From the NCBI GenBank assembly GCA_016784425.1, contig JADHUQ010000014.1, forward strand, positions 1 to 21,789: a DNA stretch of 21,789 nt. The letters run 5' to 3'. Positions 8,509-16,200 of the stretch are shown one piece after another; the first letter of the stretch is position 1; each line of letters begins with the position of its first letter. Under the pieces are notes generated by a model that worked only from the letters and a program-made list of their open reading frames with translations, searched no databases and was not told the origin of the DNA. Source of the stretch: Candidatus Delongbacteria bacterium (lineage in GTDB: Bacteria; CAIWAD01; BS150m-G50). The translations under genes were made by a program, and so were the position numbers.

Positions 8509-9116
8509 TAGAAGAGGTCGGCCAGGTTACCGCTGTGTCCGGCTCTGCCAACGGCGCTGAGATTACCATCGCTTCCAGGCTGGTACTGGACGATCTGGCG
8601 ATCGGCGATTCGATTGCAGTCAACGGGGTTTGTCTCACAGTCATCAGTTACGGACAGGACTCTTTCACCGCCCAGGCGGTTGCGGAAACACTGTATAAGT
8701 CAAACCTCGCCCACCTGCAATACGGTCAACGGGTCAACCTGGAGCGGGCCCTGCTGCCGACTACCAGACTGGGCGGGCATATCGTCCAGGGACATGTGGA
8801 TTGTAACGGCCGTATTCTGGAGCGGATCCAGCGGGAGCTGGGACAGGAGCTGGTCATCGAACTGCCCTTACAGTTCACTCGTTTTGCCGCTCCCACCGGT
8901 TCCATCACCGTAGATGGAGTCAGTCTGACAATAGCTACCAGCCACAGCAACCAGGTGAGGGTGGCGGTAATCCCGCACACTGCTGCGCAAACAACCCTGG
9001 GTGAGCTGCAGATCGGAGCCACGGTAAACCTGGAGATGGATGTCCTGGCTAAATATACCGCCCGCCTGCTTGAGACGGATGGGAACACAAAGACCGGTAA
9101 TTCAGCCGACAGTTGA
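8493..9116 (+). CDS. ribE: Riboflavin synthase, alpha subunit type
   Basis: The enzyme dismutates two molecules of 6,7-dimethyl-8-ribityllumazine into riboflavin and the pyrimidinedione that RibH reuses. I chose the ATG at 8493 because the family begins MFTGLIEEVG and a strong GGGAGG lies just upstream; the earlier GTG at 8457 lies deep inside ribD and would add 12 unrelated residues. The 207 residues fit the family, and the two homologous barrel halves are visible: SIAVNGVCLTV with ETLYKSNL in the first, GSITVDGVSLTI with VIPHTAAQTTL in the second, joined by GGHIVQGHVD. It overlaps ribD by 16 bases and precedes ribBA by 60 bases. Confidence 0.97.
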   Translation: MFTGLIEEVGQVTAVSGSANGAEITIASRLVLDDLAIGDSIAVNGVCLTVISYGQDSFTAQAVAETLYKSNLAHLQYGQRVNLERALLPTTRLGGHIVQGHVDCNGRILERIQRELGQELVIELPLQFTRFAAPTGSITVDGVSLTIATSHSNQVRVAVIPHTAAQTTLGELQIGATVNLEMDVLAKYTARLLETDGNTKTGNSADS

Positions 9117-9176
9117 CCGGGACCAGCTGTGTTTTCAGAAACAGGAACTGATACTCAAAATAGATGGAGCTGTAAA

Positions 9177-10463
9177 ATGACTGCTGCCACTTCAACCAAC
9201 CAGACAACCGAACCGCTGTTCGATCCCATCGAGGACGCCATAGCTGCTGTCAGCCGCGGAGAGATTATCATTGTCTGCGATGACGAAAATCGGGAAAACG
9301 AGGGTGACTTCATCTTTGCCGCCGACCAGAGCACACCGGAGAAAGTCAATTTCCTCTCCCGGCACGGCCGCGGCATCGTCTGTCTGTCGTTGACCGGGGA
9401 GCGGACCGAAGCGCTCGACCTGCCTTTGATGGTTTCCCATAATACTGCTCTCCACGAAACACCATTCACAGTCAGTATCGATGCCCTCGGTGTTACCAGT
9501 ACCGGTATCTCCGCGGCGGACCGCTCTGCAACCATTCTCAAGGCGATCGATCCCGCTACCCGCCCCCAGGATCTGGCTCGCCCGGGACATATCTTTCCGT
9601 TGCGCGCTGCCGACGGTGGTGTGCTACGTCGGGCCGGACATACCGAAGCCGCCCTGGACCTGGCGCGTCTGGCCGGCAGCAAGCCTGCCGCGGTACTCTG
9701 TGAGATCCTGAACGACGACGGCACCATGGCGCGGGTACCGCAACTCTACCAGCTCAAACAGAACTTCGGGCTCAAGCTGGTCACGATCCGAGACCTGATC
9801 GAGTACCGCCAGCGTAACGAGAAGCTGGTAGAGAAGACAGTGGAGCTGCGCCTGCCCACTCGGCTGGGCGCCTTTCGACTGGTCCATTTCAGCAACTCGC
9901 TGGATAATCTCGACCATGTCGCTCTGGTCAAGGGGGATCTCACCGGGCCGGAGCCGGTGCTGGTGCGGGTCCATTCCGAGTGTATGACCGGTGATGTGTT
10001 TCATTCGCTGCGTTGCGATTGCGGGCAGCAATTGGACACCGCCCTGGAGCTGATCGAAAAGGAGGGGCGCGGAGTTGTGCTTTATATGCGACAGGAGGGA
10101 CGCGGTATCGGGCTCAAAAATAAACTGCTGGCTTACAATCTGCAGGATAAGGGCGCCGACACAGTTGAGGCTAACGAGAAGCTCGGTTTTGCCGCCGATC
10201 TGCGGGATTACGGTCTCGGGGCTCAGATGTTGAAGGAACTTGGCATCAGCAGGATGCGTCTGCTGACCAACAATCCCCGCAAAATCGTCGGGCTTTCCGG
10301 ATTTGGACTCGAGGTGGTCGAACGAATACCACTCGTGATGGAGCAGACTGAACACAATTTCCGTTACCTGGAAACCAAGCGCACCCGTCTGGGACACCTG
10401 TTCAACCCCCTGGCGCACACGGCTCCCCCTGAGGAACAGACCCTCGAAACCAGTAGCAGTTGA
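9177..10463 (+). CDS. ribBA: Bifunctional DHBP synthase / GTP cyclohydrolase II
   Basis: The fused enzyme supplies both branches of the pathway: RibB makes 3,4-dihydroxy-2-butanone 4-phosphate from ribulose 5-phosphate, and RibA opens GTP to the diaminopyrimidine. The ATG at 9177 is preferred because GGAG lies seven bases upstream; a GTG at 9129 is possible but has no good site and adds 16 atypical residues. In the 428-residue protein the RibB half has the metal/substrate motif DDENRENEGD at 35-44 and HTEA at 155-158. The RibA half has the zinc cysteines Cys269, Cys280 and Cys282 in SECMTGDVFHSLRCDCG, the RQEGRGIGL loop at 305-313, and the NNPRKIVGL substrate-binding segment. All key residues are intact, so both activities are expected. 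A 60-base gap follows ribE and 62 bases precede ribH. Confidence 0.97.
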   Translation: MTAATSTNQTTEPLFDPIEDAIAAVSRGEIIIVCDDENRENEGDFIFAADQSTPEKVNFLSRHGRGIVCLSLTGERTEALDLPLMVSHNTALHETPFTVSIDALGVTSTGISAADRSATILKAIDPATRPQDLARPGHIFPLRAADGGVLRRAGHTEAALDLARLAGSKPAAVLCEILNDDGTMARVPQLYQLKQNFGLKLVTIRDLIEYRQRNEKLVEKTVELRLPTRLGAFRLVHFSNSLDNLDHVALVKGDLTGPEPVLVRVHSECMTGDVFHSLRCDCGQQLDTALELIEKEGRGVVLYMRQEGRGIGLKNKLLAYNLQDKGADTVEANEKLGFAADLRDYGLGAQMLKELGISRMRLLTNNPRKIVGLSGFGLEVVERIPLVMEQTEHNFRYLETKRTRLGHLFNPLAHTAPPEEQTLETSSS

Positions 10464-10525
10464 TGAGGGACAAGTTGCGAGACAACGATTCGTAAAAATC
10501 AATCGATAGATTGAAAGGAGTGATG

Positions 10526-10987
10526 ATGAAAGAATTCAATGGTCAATTATCCGCCACGGGAAAGAAATTTGGTATTGTACTGTCCCGTTTCAATGAAGTG
10601 ATCAGCCGGCGGTTGTTGGAGGGGGCACTGGATTGCCTGCAGCGCCATGAGGCAGCTGATGAGAACATAGAGCTGGTGCGGGTGCCGGGTGCTTTTGAGA
10701 TTCCGGTTGCAGCAGCCCGTCTGGCCGGGAGTGGTCGTTTTGACGCTATCATCTGCCTCGGCGCCGTGATCAGGGGAGCTACACCTCACTTTAATTACAT
10801 TTCGGCGGAAGTTACCAAAGGGATCGCCCAGGTTGGTCTCAACAGTGGCCTGCCGGTAACATATGGTATCATTACGGCAGACACTCAGGAACAGGCGCTG
10901 GAACGGGCCGGTTCCAAGGGGGGAAATAAAGGTTGGGATGCCGCCAGCAGCGCAATCGAGATGGCGGACCTTTTCTCTAAAGTGTGA
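10526..10987 (+). CDS. ribH: 6,7-dimethyl-8-ribityllumazine synthase
   Basis: The enzyme condenses the RibB product with the RibD-derived pyrimidine to lumazine, the substrate of riboflavin synthase; homologues form pentamers or 60-subunit shells. Two ATGs sit in tandem (10523, 10526). The Shine-Dalgarno AAAGGAG ends at 10520, so 10526 has the better five-base spacing; a TTG at 10511 would place that site inside the gene and is rejected. Diagnostic motifs in the 153 residues are VPGAFEIPVAAARLA, CLGAVIRGATPHFNYI with the catalytic His88, and the phosphate-binding GSKGGNKGWDAA. The C-terminus SAIEMADLFSKV is the segment whose coding sequence reappears several times downstream (see the repeat array). 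No clear intrinsic terminator follows. Confidence 0.97.
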   Translation: MKEFNGQLSATGKKFGIVLSRFNEVISRRLLEGALDCLQRHEAADENIELVRVPGAFEIPVAAARLAGSGRFDAIICLGAVIRGATPHFNYISAEVTKGIAQVGLNSGLPVTYGIITADTQEQALERAGSKGGNKGWDAASSAIEMADLFSKV

Positions 10988-11312
10988 CCGCTGCTGGGGC
11001 GCGATACAAAGTAGCGCTCTGAAAAGATGGCTCAGGCGATGACCGCCCTTAGCGCGATAGAAATGTCTGACCTTTTTTCACAACTCTGATCTCGCGCTAA
11101 GCGCTGACCTGTGTGGCGCCTTAAGAAGTTGTCTCATGCGAATCAGCGCGATAGAAATGTCTGACCTTTTTTCACAACTCTGATCTCGCGCTAAGCGCTG
11201 ACCTTTTTTCACAACTCTGATCTCGCGCTAAGCGCTGACCTGTGTGGGTATTTTCAGAAGTTGCCTCATGCGAAAAGCCAGCGCGAGCGAAATGGCGGAT
11301 CTGTACGCCTGA
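10949..11312 (+). repeat. Array of degenerate copies of the ribH 3' end
   Basis: The last 13 codons of ribH (10949-10987, SAIEMADLFSKV-stop) are followed by copies that still read in frame to a stop: SAIEMSDLFSQL-stop at 11051-11089 and again at 11145-11183, a part copy at 11198-11220, and the diverged SASEMADLYA-stop at 11280-11312. Spacing is 102, 94 and then irregular. Copies at 11051-11110 and 11145-11204 are identical over 60 bases. A 37-base unit of the second copy is repeated directly in tandem (11161 to 11241). The linkers are also related: CTGAAAAGATGGCTCAGGCG near 11019, then TTAAGAAGTTGTCTCATGCG and TTCAGAAGTTGCCTCATGCG. The first copy is bounded by a perfect 10-base inverted repeat (CTTAGCGCGA 11048-11057, TCGCGCTAAG 11092-11101). 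No copy carries more than the last 20 or so ribH codons, so these are not whole pseudogenes. Confidence 0.85.
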
Positions 11313-11790
11313 ATGTAATAATGGCTCCCTTGCCAGCAGAACGATATGATTGATCTGTGTCAGCACTTCTGATGGTAATTGCCTTTTGGCCTTTGAGGAA
11401 GTTAAAAGCAGACTATGGACTGTGGGATATGTCTGGATCTGACTTTCAAGAAGCCCAAAGTTACACTGGACAAAATGGGAATACTGTCACCCATGTTATA
11501 GACACAAAGCGAATGCTGCAACGATTTCCAACATGCCGTATCTTTGGTAAAAACCAATTCTAAGATAAAAAGAATTCATCAGCAGTAAAATTGCGGGTTG
11601 TTGTGAAGAGTGTGATTTCTCTTTTGAGAGATGATACACCAAAGGTTACCGCTTCAGATGGGGCGGAAGAACACACGAAACTTACTGCAGAGAGACCGGA
11701 AATACAGTTCCGCCGGATGTGATACAATTACCAGATAATCTGATGTTGCTCAAGCATCTTGTGGACTTGCATTCAGGTCGTTTTCAGTGA
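11313..11790. other. Gene-less, AT-richer stretch, possibly decayed foreign DNA
   Basis: By eye this stretch is richer in A and T than the genes on either side. The longest open frame (GTG at 11357 to 11563, 68 codons) has no ribosome binding site and no recognisable protein features, and short frames around it are broken by stops. An imperfect hairpin centred near 11625 (arms TCTCT and AGAGA, loop TTTG) is the only structure I noticed. I see no tRNA, transposase or integrase remnant. Confidence 0.4.
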
Positions 11791-11812
11791 ACTGTAAAAA
11801 ACTACTTTTTGC

Positions 11813-11841
11813 TTGACTTTAGAAACGACTCAAGGTAGATT
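11813..11841 (+). promoter_or_regulatory. Sigma-70-type promoter for the PorV-like / giant-protein operon
   Basis: TTGACT (11813-11818) and TAGATT (11836-11841) are separated by exactly 17 bases. The predicted start near 11848 gives a leader of about 240 bases before the ATG at 12088. Nothing else between ribH and 12088 looks as good. Confidence 0.55.
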
Positions 11842-11847
11842 TTCGTC

Positions 11848-12087
11848 AACTAGTCCCTTGTGTTAGTGGCTTACGCGACATCGCCGATTAATAAATGCCC
11901 TGAACCGTCTGTAAACGGGCCATCGAGAAAAGTGATTACAGCTCATATAAATGAGTCAAACAAGACGATCAATACCCTGGAATGATATTGCACCGTGCAG
12001 GGCAATGCTACGGCATTGCCTCTCGTGTATTGATTATATCTAATAGACTTAGAGTAGCTGAACTACCTGTCTAATGTGGAGTAAGTA
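11848..12087 (+). promoter_or_regulatory. Long structured 5' leader with a UNCG-capped hairpin
   Basis: The leader contains a perfect 8-bp hairpin with arms GGCAATGC (12001-12008) and GCATTGCC (12013-12020) closed as C-TACG-G, the extra-stable UNCG tetraloop class. An alternative pairing is possible between CCCTG (11975-11979) and CAGGG (11998-12002), which uses the first bases of that stem, so two exclusive folds exist. A small hairpin CTCAT/ATGAG lies at 11942-11955. There is no T-run after the main stem, so it is not an intrinsic terminator. It does not match any riboswitch class I can recall. The ribosome binding site GGAG is at 12078-12081. Confidence 0.45.
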
Positions 12088-13143
12088 ATGAAAGCAATTG
12101 TCCAGTTTATTGGGATTCTCCTGACGGCAGGACTGGTAATGGCACAGGGGGAATTCAGTGCCCCGGTACTGCTGGTGAATCCTGACGCCCGCCTGATTGG
12201 TACCGGTGGCGCCGGAGTGGCGCTGGCTGATGATATTTCAGCGGTTTATCTCAATCCGGCCGGTCTGGGATTTCAACATAATGGGGAGTTCGCTGCACAT
12301 TATTCAAAACTGCTCCCCGGTTTGTATGACCAGTTTGACTATCTGAGCATAGCCTGGAAAGGGCCTGTCCGCGACTACGGCACCTTCGGTGTGGCGTTGC
12401 GGCACTACAGCCTCGGTGGCGGCGATATCATGCATACTGATGGTACAGTTCTGGGTGATTACAACTCTTCGGAGACGGTAGTAACCATTTCGCACGGACA
12501 TAACTGTTTCCCTGATCTGGGACTGGCCTTTGGCGCCAACGCCAAAATCCTTTTCAGCAATCTCGCCAGTGGAGATTTTGATCCCTCTATCGAAGGGGAC
12601 GGCAGCGCTTTTGCAGTAATGTTCGACCTGGCTGCACTCTGGCAATCCCCCATGCGCAACATCAATATTGCCGATCGTTTCTCACTGGCACCGTTTGATT
12701 TCGCTATGACTTTCGCCAACTTCGGTACCCGTCTCGATTACAGCGACGGTAACCACCGCGACCCATTGCCGTTGACTTGGCGTCTGGGTATGGCTTACCA
12801 CCATCTACTGCCGCCTGATCATCAACTTGAATATCTGTTTGATCTCGAGCGGATCATGACCAGCATCGACGCTGACGCAGATGCCGATATGGCGATCGTG
12901 GGATTCTTCAGCTCCTTCGGCAATGAAGAGTTCATGAAGCGGATCAACCTGAAGCTGGGAACGGAATACGCTTTCCGGCAGATGTTCTTCGGTCGGGCTG
13001 GGGTGAATTTGAATCCGATCGCTGAAAAGACGAGCTTCAATCTTGGCTTCGGAGTTATCTACAACAACATCAAGTTTGATTTTGCCGACGAGATCGGCAC
13101 CCTCAACAACTCGCTACGCCTCAGCGTAGCTTACCTATTGTGA
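12088..13143 (+). CDS. PorV/PorQ-like outer-membrane beta-barrel protein
   Basis: The 351-residue protein has a signal peptide (MKAIVQFIGILLTAGLVMA) and starts six bases after GGAG. The mature N-terminus carries NPDARLIGTGGAGVALADD followed by AVYLNPAGL, the hallmark of the PorV/PorQ group of FadL-like barrels. The remainder alternates short beta-strands and turns and ends in SLRLSVAYLL, with the hydrophobic terminal strand expected for an outer-membrane barrel. In T9SS bacteria PorV is the shuttle that takes cargo from the translocon to the attachment complex, and PorQ acts with PorZ. Here the next gene, 68 bases downstream, encodes a giant protein with a T9SS sorting domain, so a role in handling that cargo is a reasonable inference. 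Candidate-phylum genomes often hold several paralogues, so the exact role is open. Confidence 0.85.
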   Translation: MKAIVQFIGILLTAGLVMAQGEFSAPVLLVNPDARLIGTGGAGVALADDISAVYLNPAGLGFQHNGEFAAHYSKLLPGLYDQFDYLSIAWKGPVRDYGTFGVALRHYSLGGGDIMHTDGTVLGDYNSSETVVTISHGHNCFPDLGLAFGANAKILFSNLASGDFDPSIEGDGSAFAVMFDLAALWQSPMRNINIADRFSLAPFDFAMTFANFGTRLDYSDGNHRDPLPLTWRLGMAYHHLLPPDHQLEYLFDLERIMTSIDADADADMAIVGFFSSFGNEEFMKRINLKLGTEYAFRQMFFGRAGVNLNPIAEKTSFNLGFGVIYNNIKFDFADEIGTLNNSLRLSVAYLL

Positions 13144-13211
13144 TTTATTTGAAAATAGATTCTGAAAAGACAGGAATAATGGAAATACACGACAATCATC
13201 GGAGGATAAAA

Positions 13212-16200
13212 ATGAGAAAAGCCATAGCATTTCTTTCGGTCTTTTGTGTCACTCTCGTCGCCACCCAGGTGGCGTTGGCGCAACCAAGCGACCCCAATGC
13301 AGCACAGTTCAGCGTGACGGAAGCGGCCGCAGGCAGCAACGACACCATTACCGGTCTTGCCGGTGCTGTAACCGGTCTCGATTGGGTCTATGTCTATGCT
13401 GATGCCAGCCAGACAACGTTGCTTGCCACTGCCCAGTCGGCTGCCGATGGTTCCATCGCCGCTTTCTCCATCGGTGACGGTGCAACTGTAAACGGAGTTA
13501 TCCTCAACAACCAGGTAGACAATACTGTTTATGCCTGGGCCTGGGATGGCGCCCTCTTCTCTTCCGGTTATATCACTCTGGATAACGACGTGGTTGGTCC
13601 GGTACTGACCGGTTCCTCCACTTTCGACACAGATGGCGACGGCAAGGTTGATAAAACCACCTTCACCTTCGATGAGAATATCTCAGATGTTGCTTCCGGA
13701 AATGTCAATGTCTACATGAATGTGGAGATTGAAGGACAGGGCTGTACCGATTTCAGCACCGGTTCTGTCCCGAATGACAATACCTGCAGCTATCTGATTA
13801 TCGTAGACGCTCAGGAAGTCCCCGGCACCGGTTACATGGACATCGCTTTTACCGACCATGCTTCCGCCGGTATCACCGATGCGCTGGGTAACGAAGCACT
13901 TGATTTCACCGACAGTGCCGACGATCTGGCCGCACCGGTGTTTGTAGGCGTGCTGGATGGCAATTTCTCCCGAACTGTGGATGACAAAGAGCTGATCGCT
14001 TATGTTTCGGAAAACCTCAACGCTGCTGAAGCGGTCCAGGAATTCCGTTACCGCATGACCCAGTTCTATGTTGTGCCCTTCAATGTCGCTTACCAGTCCG
14101 GTGTCAGCTGGGGTTCCAGACTGACGATGACTGTATCCGAGAATTACACCTACTCCTGGAACACCGATGCTACCGGTACAGATGCCGGTAACGGTACCAA
14201 CAATCTCGGTATCCAGCAGACTTTGTTGGCCTCCTGTTATGTGCATGATCTGGCTCTGGTCCATGACCTTTCAGGCAATCCCATGGAGGAATATGTCGGG
14301 CAGGCCAGTCCCTTCTCCGATGTGATCGACAACGCTCCCCCGAAGCATATCTACGGTGAGTATCGTGATATCAATCTGGATGGCACTGTTGATGAAGTTG
14401 GCGTTGTTTTTTCAGAGCAGTTGCTGGATACACCGGCACCTCCCCTCTATGAAGGGTGGACTGTTAACAACATCACCGGTGCGGAGGTAGATGGATTAAG
14501 TCTGTGCACCTATGGTGACTGGGGTGACTTTGAGAACACTCTCTGTCTCAGCCTGGATCCTGGAAGCAACGATGTCACCTATTTCCCCAACGCTGTTGTC
14601 AACTATACTCCCGGCAATATCACGGATGTCAATTCCATACCTGCTGCGGCTTTTTCCACCTTCCCCCTGGAAGATTTTGCCGCCCCGCAGCTGGTTGATG
14701 GCAACGGCAGCGATATGCCGATTGCCTATTACGACACTGACAACGACGGTATGATAAATGAAGTCGTCCTGAATTACACCGAGGATGTAATCTGCAATAC
14801 ACTGGCTGCAGACTGGACGGCTGAAGCCTACGACCTTACCGGTTTCGATCTGGTGGGACCCTATGCTTGTGCCGGATCCAGCCTGACTATTGGTGCTGTA
14901 ACCGATCCGTTTGTCACCGGTGCTGTTGGTGGCGGAACCGAACCGACTATCACCTATCTTGGCTCCTTCGGTGAAGTTGCTGACGCAGCCGGTAACGTAC
15001 TGGCACCTTTCATCGGTGAGACCATTCTGGATAAGGCGGCTCCAATCGCGGTTGTCTATGAATACTTCGACACTGACGTCCCCTATCCGAATGGTGATGT
15101 CGACCGTTTCGACCTCACCTATTCTGAGGATGTTATATTCTCGTTTGCACCCGGCAACTGGGCGATCACCGGTGGTGATCTCAACATGGATTACCTCAGT
15201 CTGATCACCGATCCTCCCTATGCCTCCGACAATGATATGCTGACCTTCCCGGTAGATTGCGACAACAATGAAACCGGCGTCAATGACGGCACCGAGCCTG
15301 TGATCAGCTATGACGATGTCGGTGGACCGGGAGTGACTGATTTAGCAGGCAACACGGCCTGGGATCAAGTTATGACCCTGGTTGACAAGGCAGCACCCTT
15401 CAAGCTCAACGCATCTTACTGGGATAACCTGCCGCTGAACGGCCAGGTGGATAATTTCACCATGGATTTCACCGAGAATATCGAATACACCTTTGTGGCA
15501 GGTGACTGGGATGTCATTACCCGGGGTGATATCAACCTCGGCGATGTTACTGATGTAGTTATTACCGATTACAGCCTGGTTGCGATGGCGCTCGGTGACG
15601 AATGTACTACCGGTACCGACTCTCCCAGCGGAGATGAACCGAGTATCTACTATGAGAATATCGCTACCGGTATCAATGACGGTAAGGGCAACCTCCTGAC
15701 CCAGATCAGCAGCGGTCTCACCGATCATGCACCTGGAGTCCCCTGTGGCGGCAACTACACCGATGACAGCGGTAACGGCACTGTCGATCTGGTCGAGCTC
15801 AATTTCTCTGAGAACCTGACCAATTTCGTCTACAGTGCTGCGGACTGGGATTTCACTCCCAACCCGCTCTCTTTCGCTATCACCGGGTACACTCAGGTTG
15901 ACAAGAATCTCTTCTTTGATGTAGACGCGCTGGTCGATCTGACCGGTGTCAATGGCGGCACTGAACCGAGCATCTGCTACACCAACAACGCCTGCAACGT
16001 CAAGGACTGGCAGAACAACTGCCTGGAAGATGACTGCTGGGAAGTGATCGACGAAGCTGCCCCGATCATTCTGGACTTCGCTTATTACGATAATGATGTC
16101 GATGGTACCGTGGAAACAATCGAAATCATGTGGTCTGAGTTTGTCACCTTCACCTTTGATCTGGCAGACTGGGATCTCTTTAACAACGATGATCTGAATC

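Noticed and set aside
9624..10502. Minus-strand open frame (292 codons) opposite ribBA
   Set aside because: The + strand frame carries every RibB and RibA motif; the antisense product has no family features.
10511..10525. TTG 10511 or ATG 10523 as the ribH start
   Set aside because: The AAAGGAG ribosome binding site lies inside or only two bases from these starts; ATG 10526 has proper spacing and gives the usual length.
11048..11145. Integron attC site, because the unit is palindromic and lies at the end of a gene
   Set aside because: No GTTRRRY/RYYYAAC core pair is found at the ends of the unit and no cassette-like frame follows.
11048..11241. CRISPR array
   Set aside because: The repeats are 60 and 37 bases, spacing is irregular, one pair abuts directly, and the units are related to the ribH 3' end; no cas gene is present.
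11357..11563. Possible 68-codon gene starting at GTG
   Set aside because: There is no Shine-Dalgarno, no recognisable feature, and it lies in an AT-richer stretch of broken frames.
12001..12020. Intrinsic terminator upstream of the PorV-like gene
   Set aside because: The stem is strong, but the following bases (TCTCGTGTATTG) contain no T-run.
13140..13211. GTG at 13140 as the start of the giant protein
   Set aside because: It overlaps the stop region of the PorV-like gene, lacks a ribosome binding site and would place 24 residues before a classical signal peptide; ATG 13212 has GGAGGA at good spacing.
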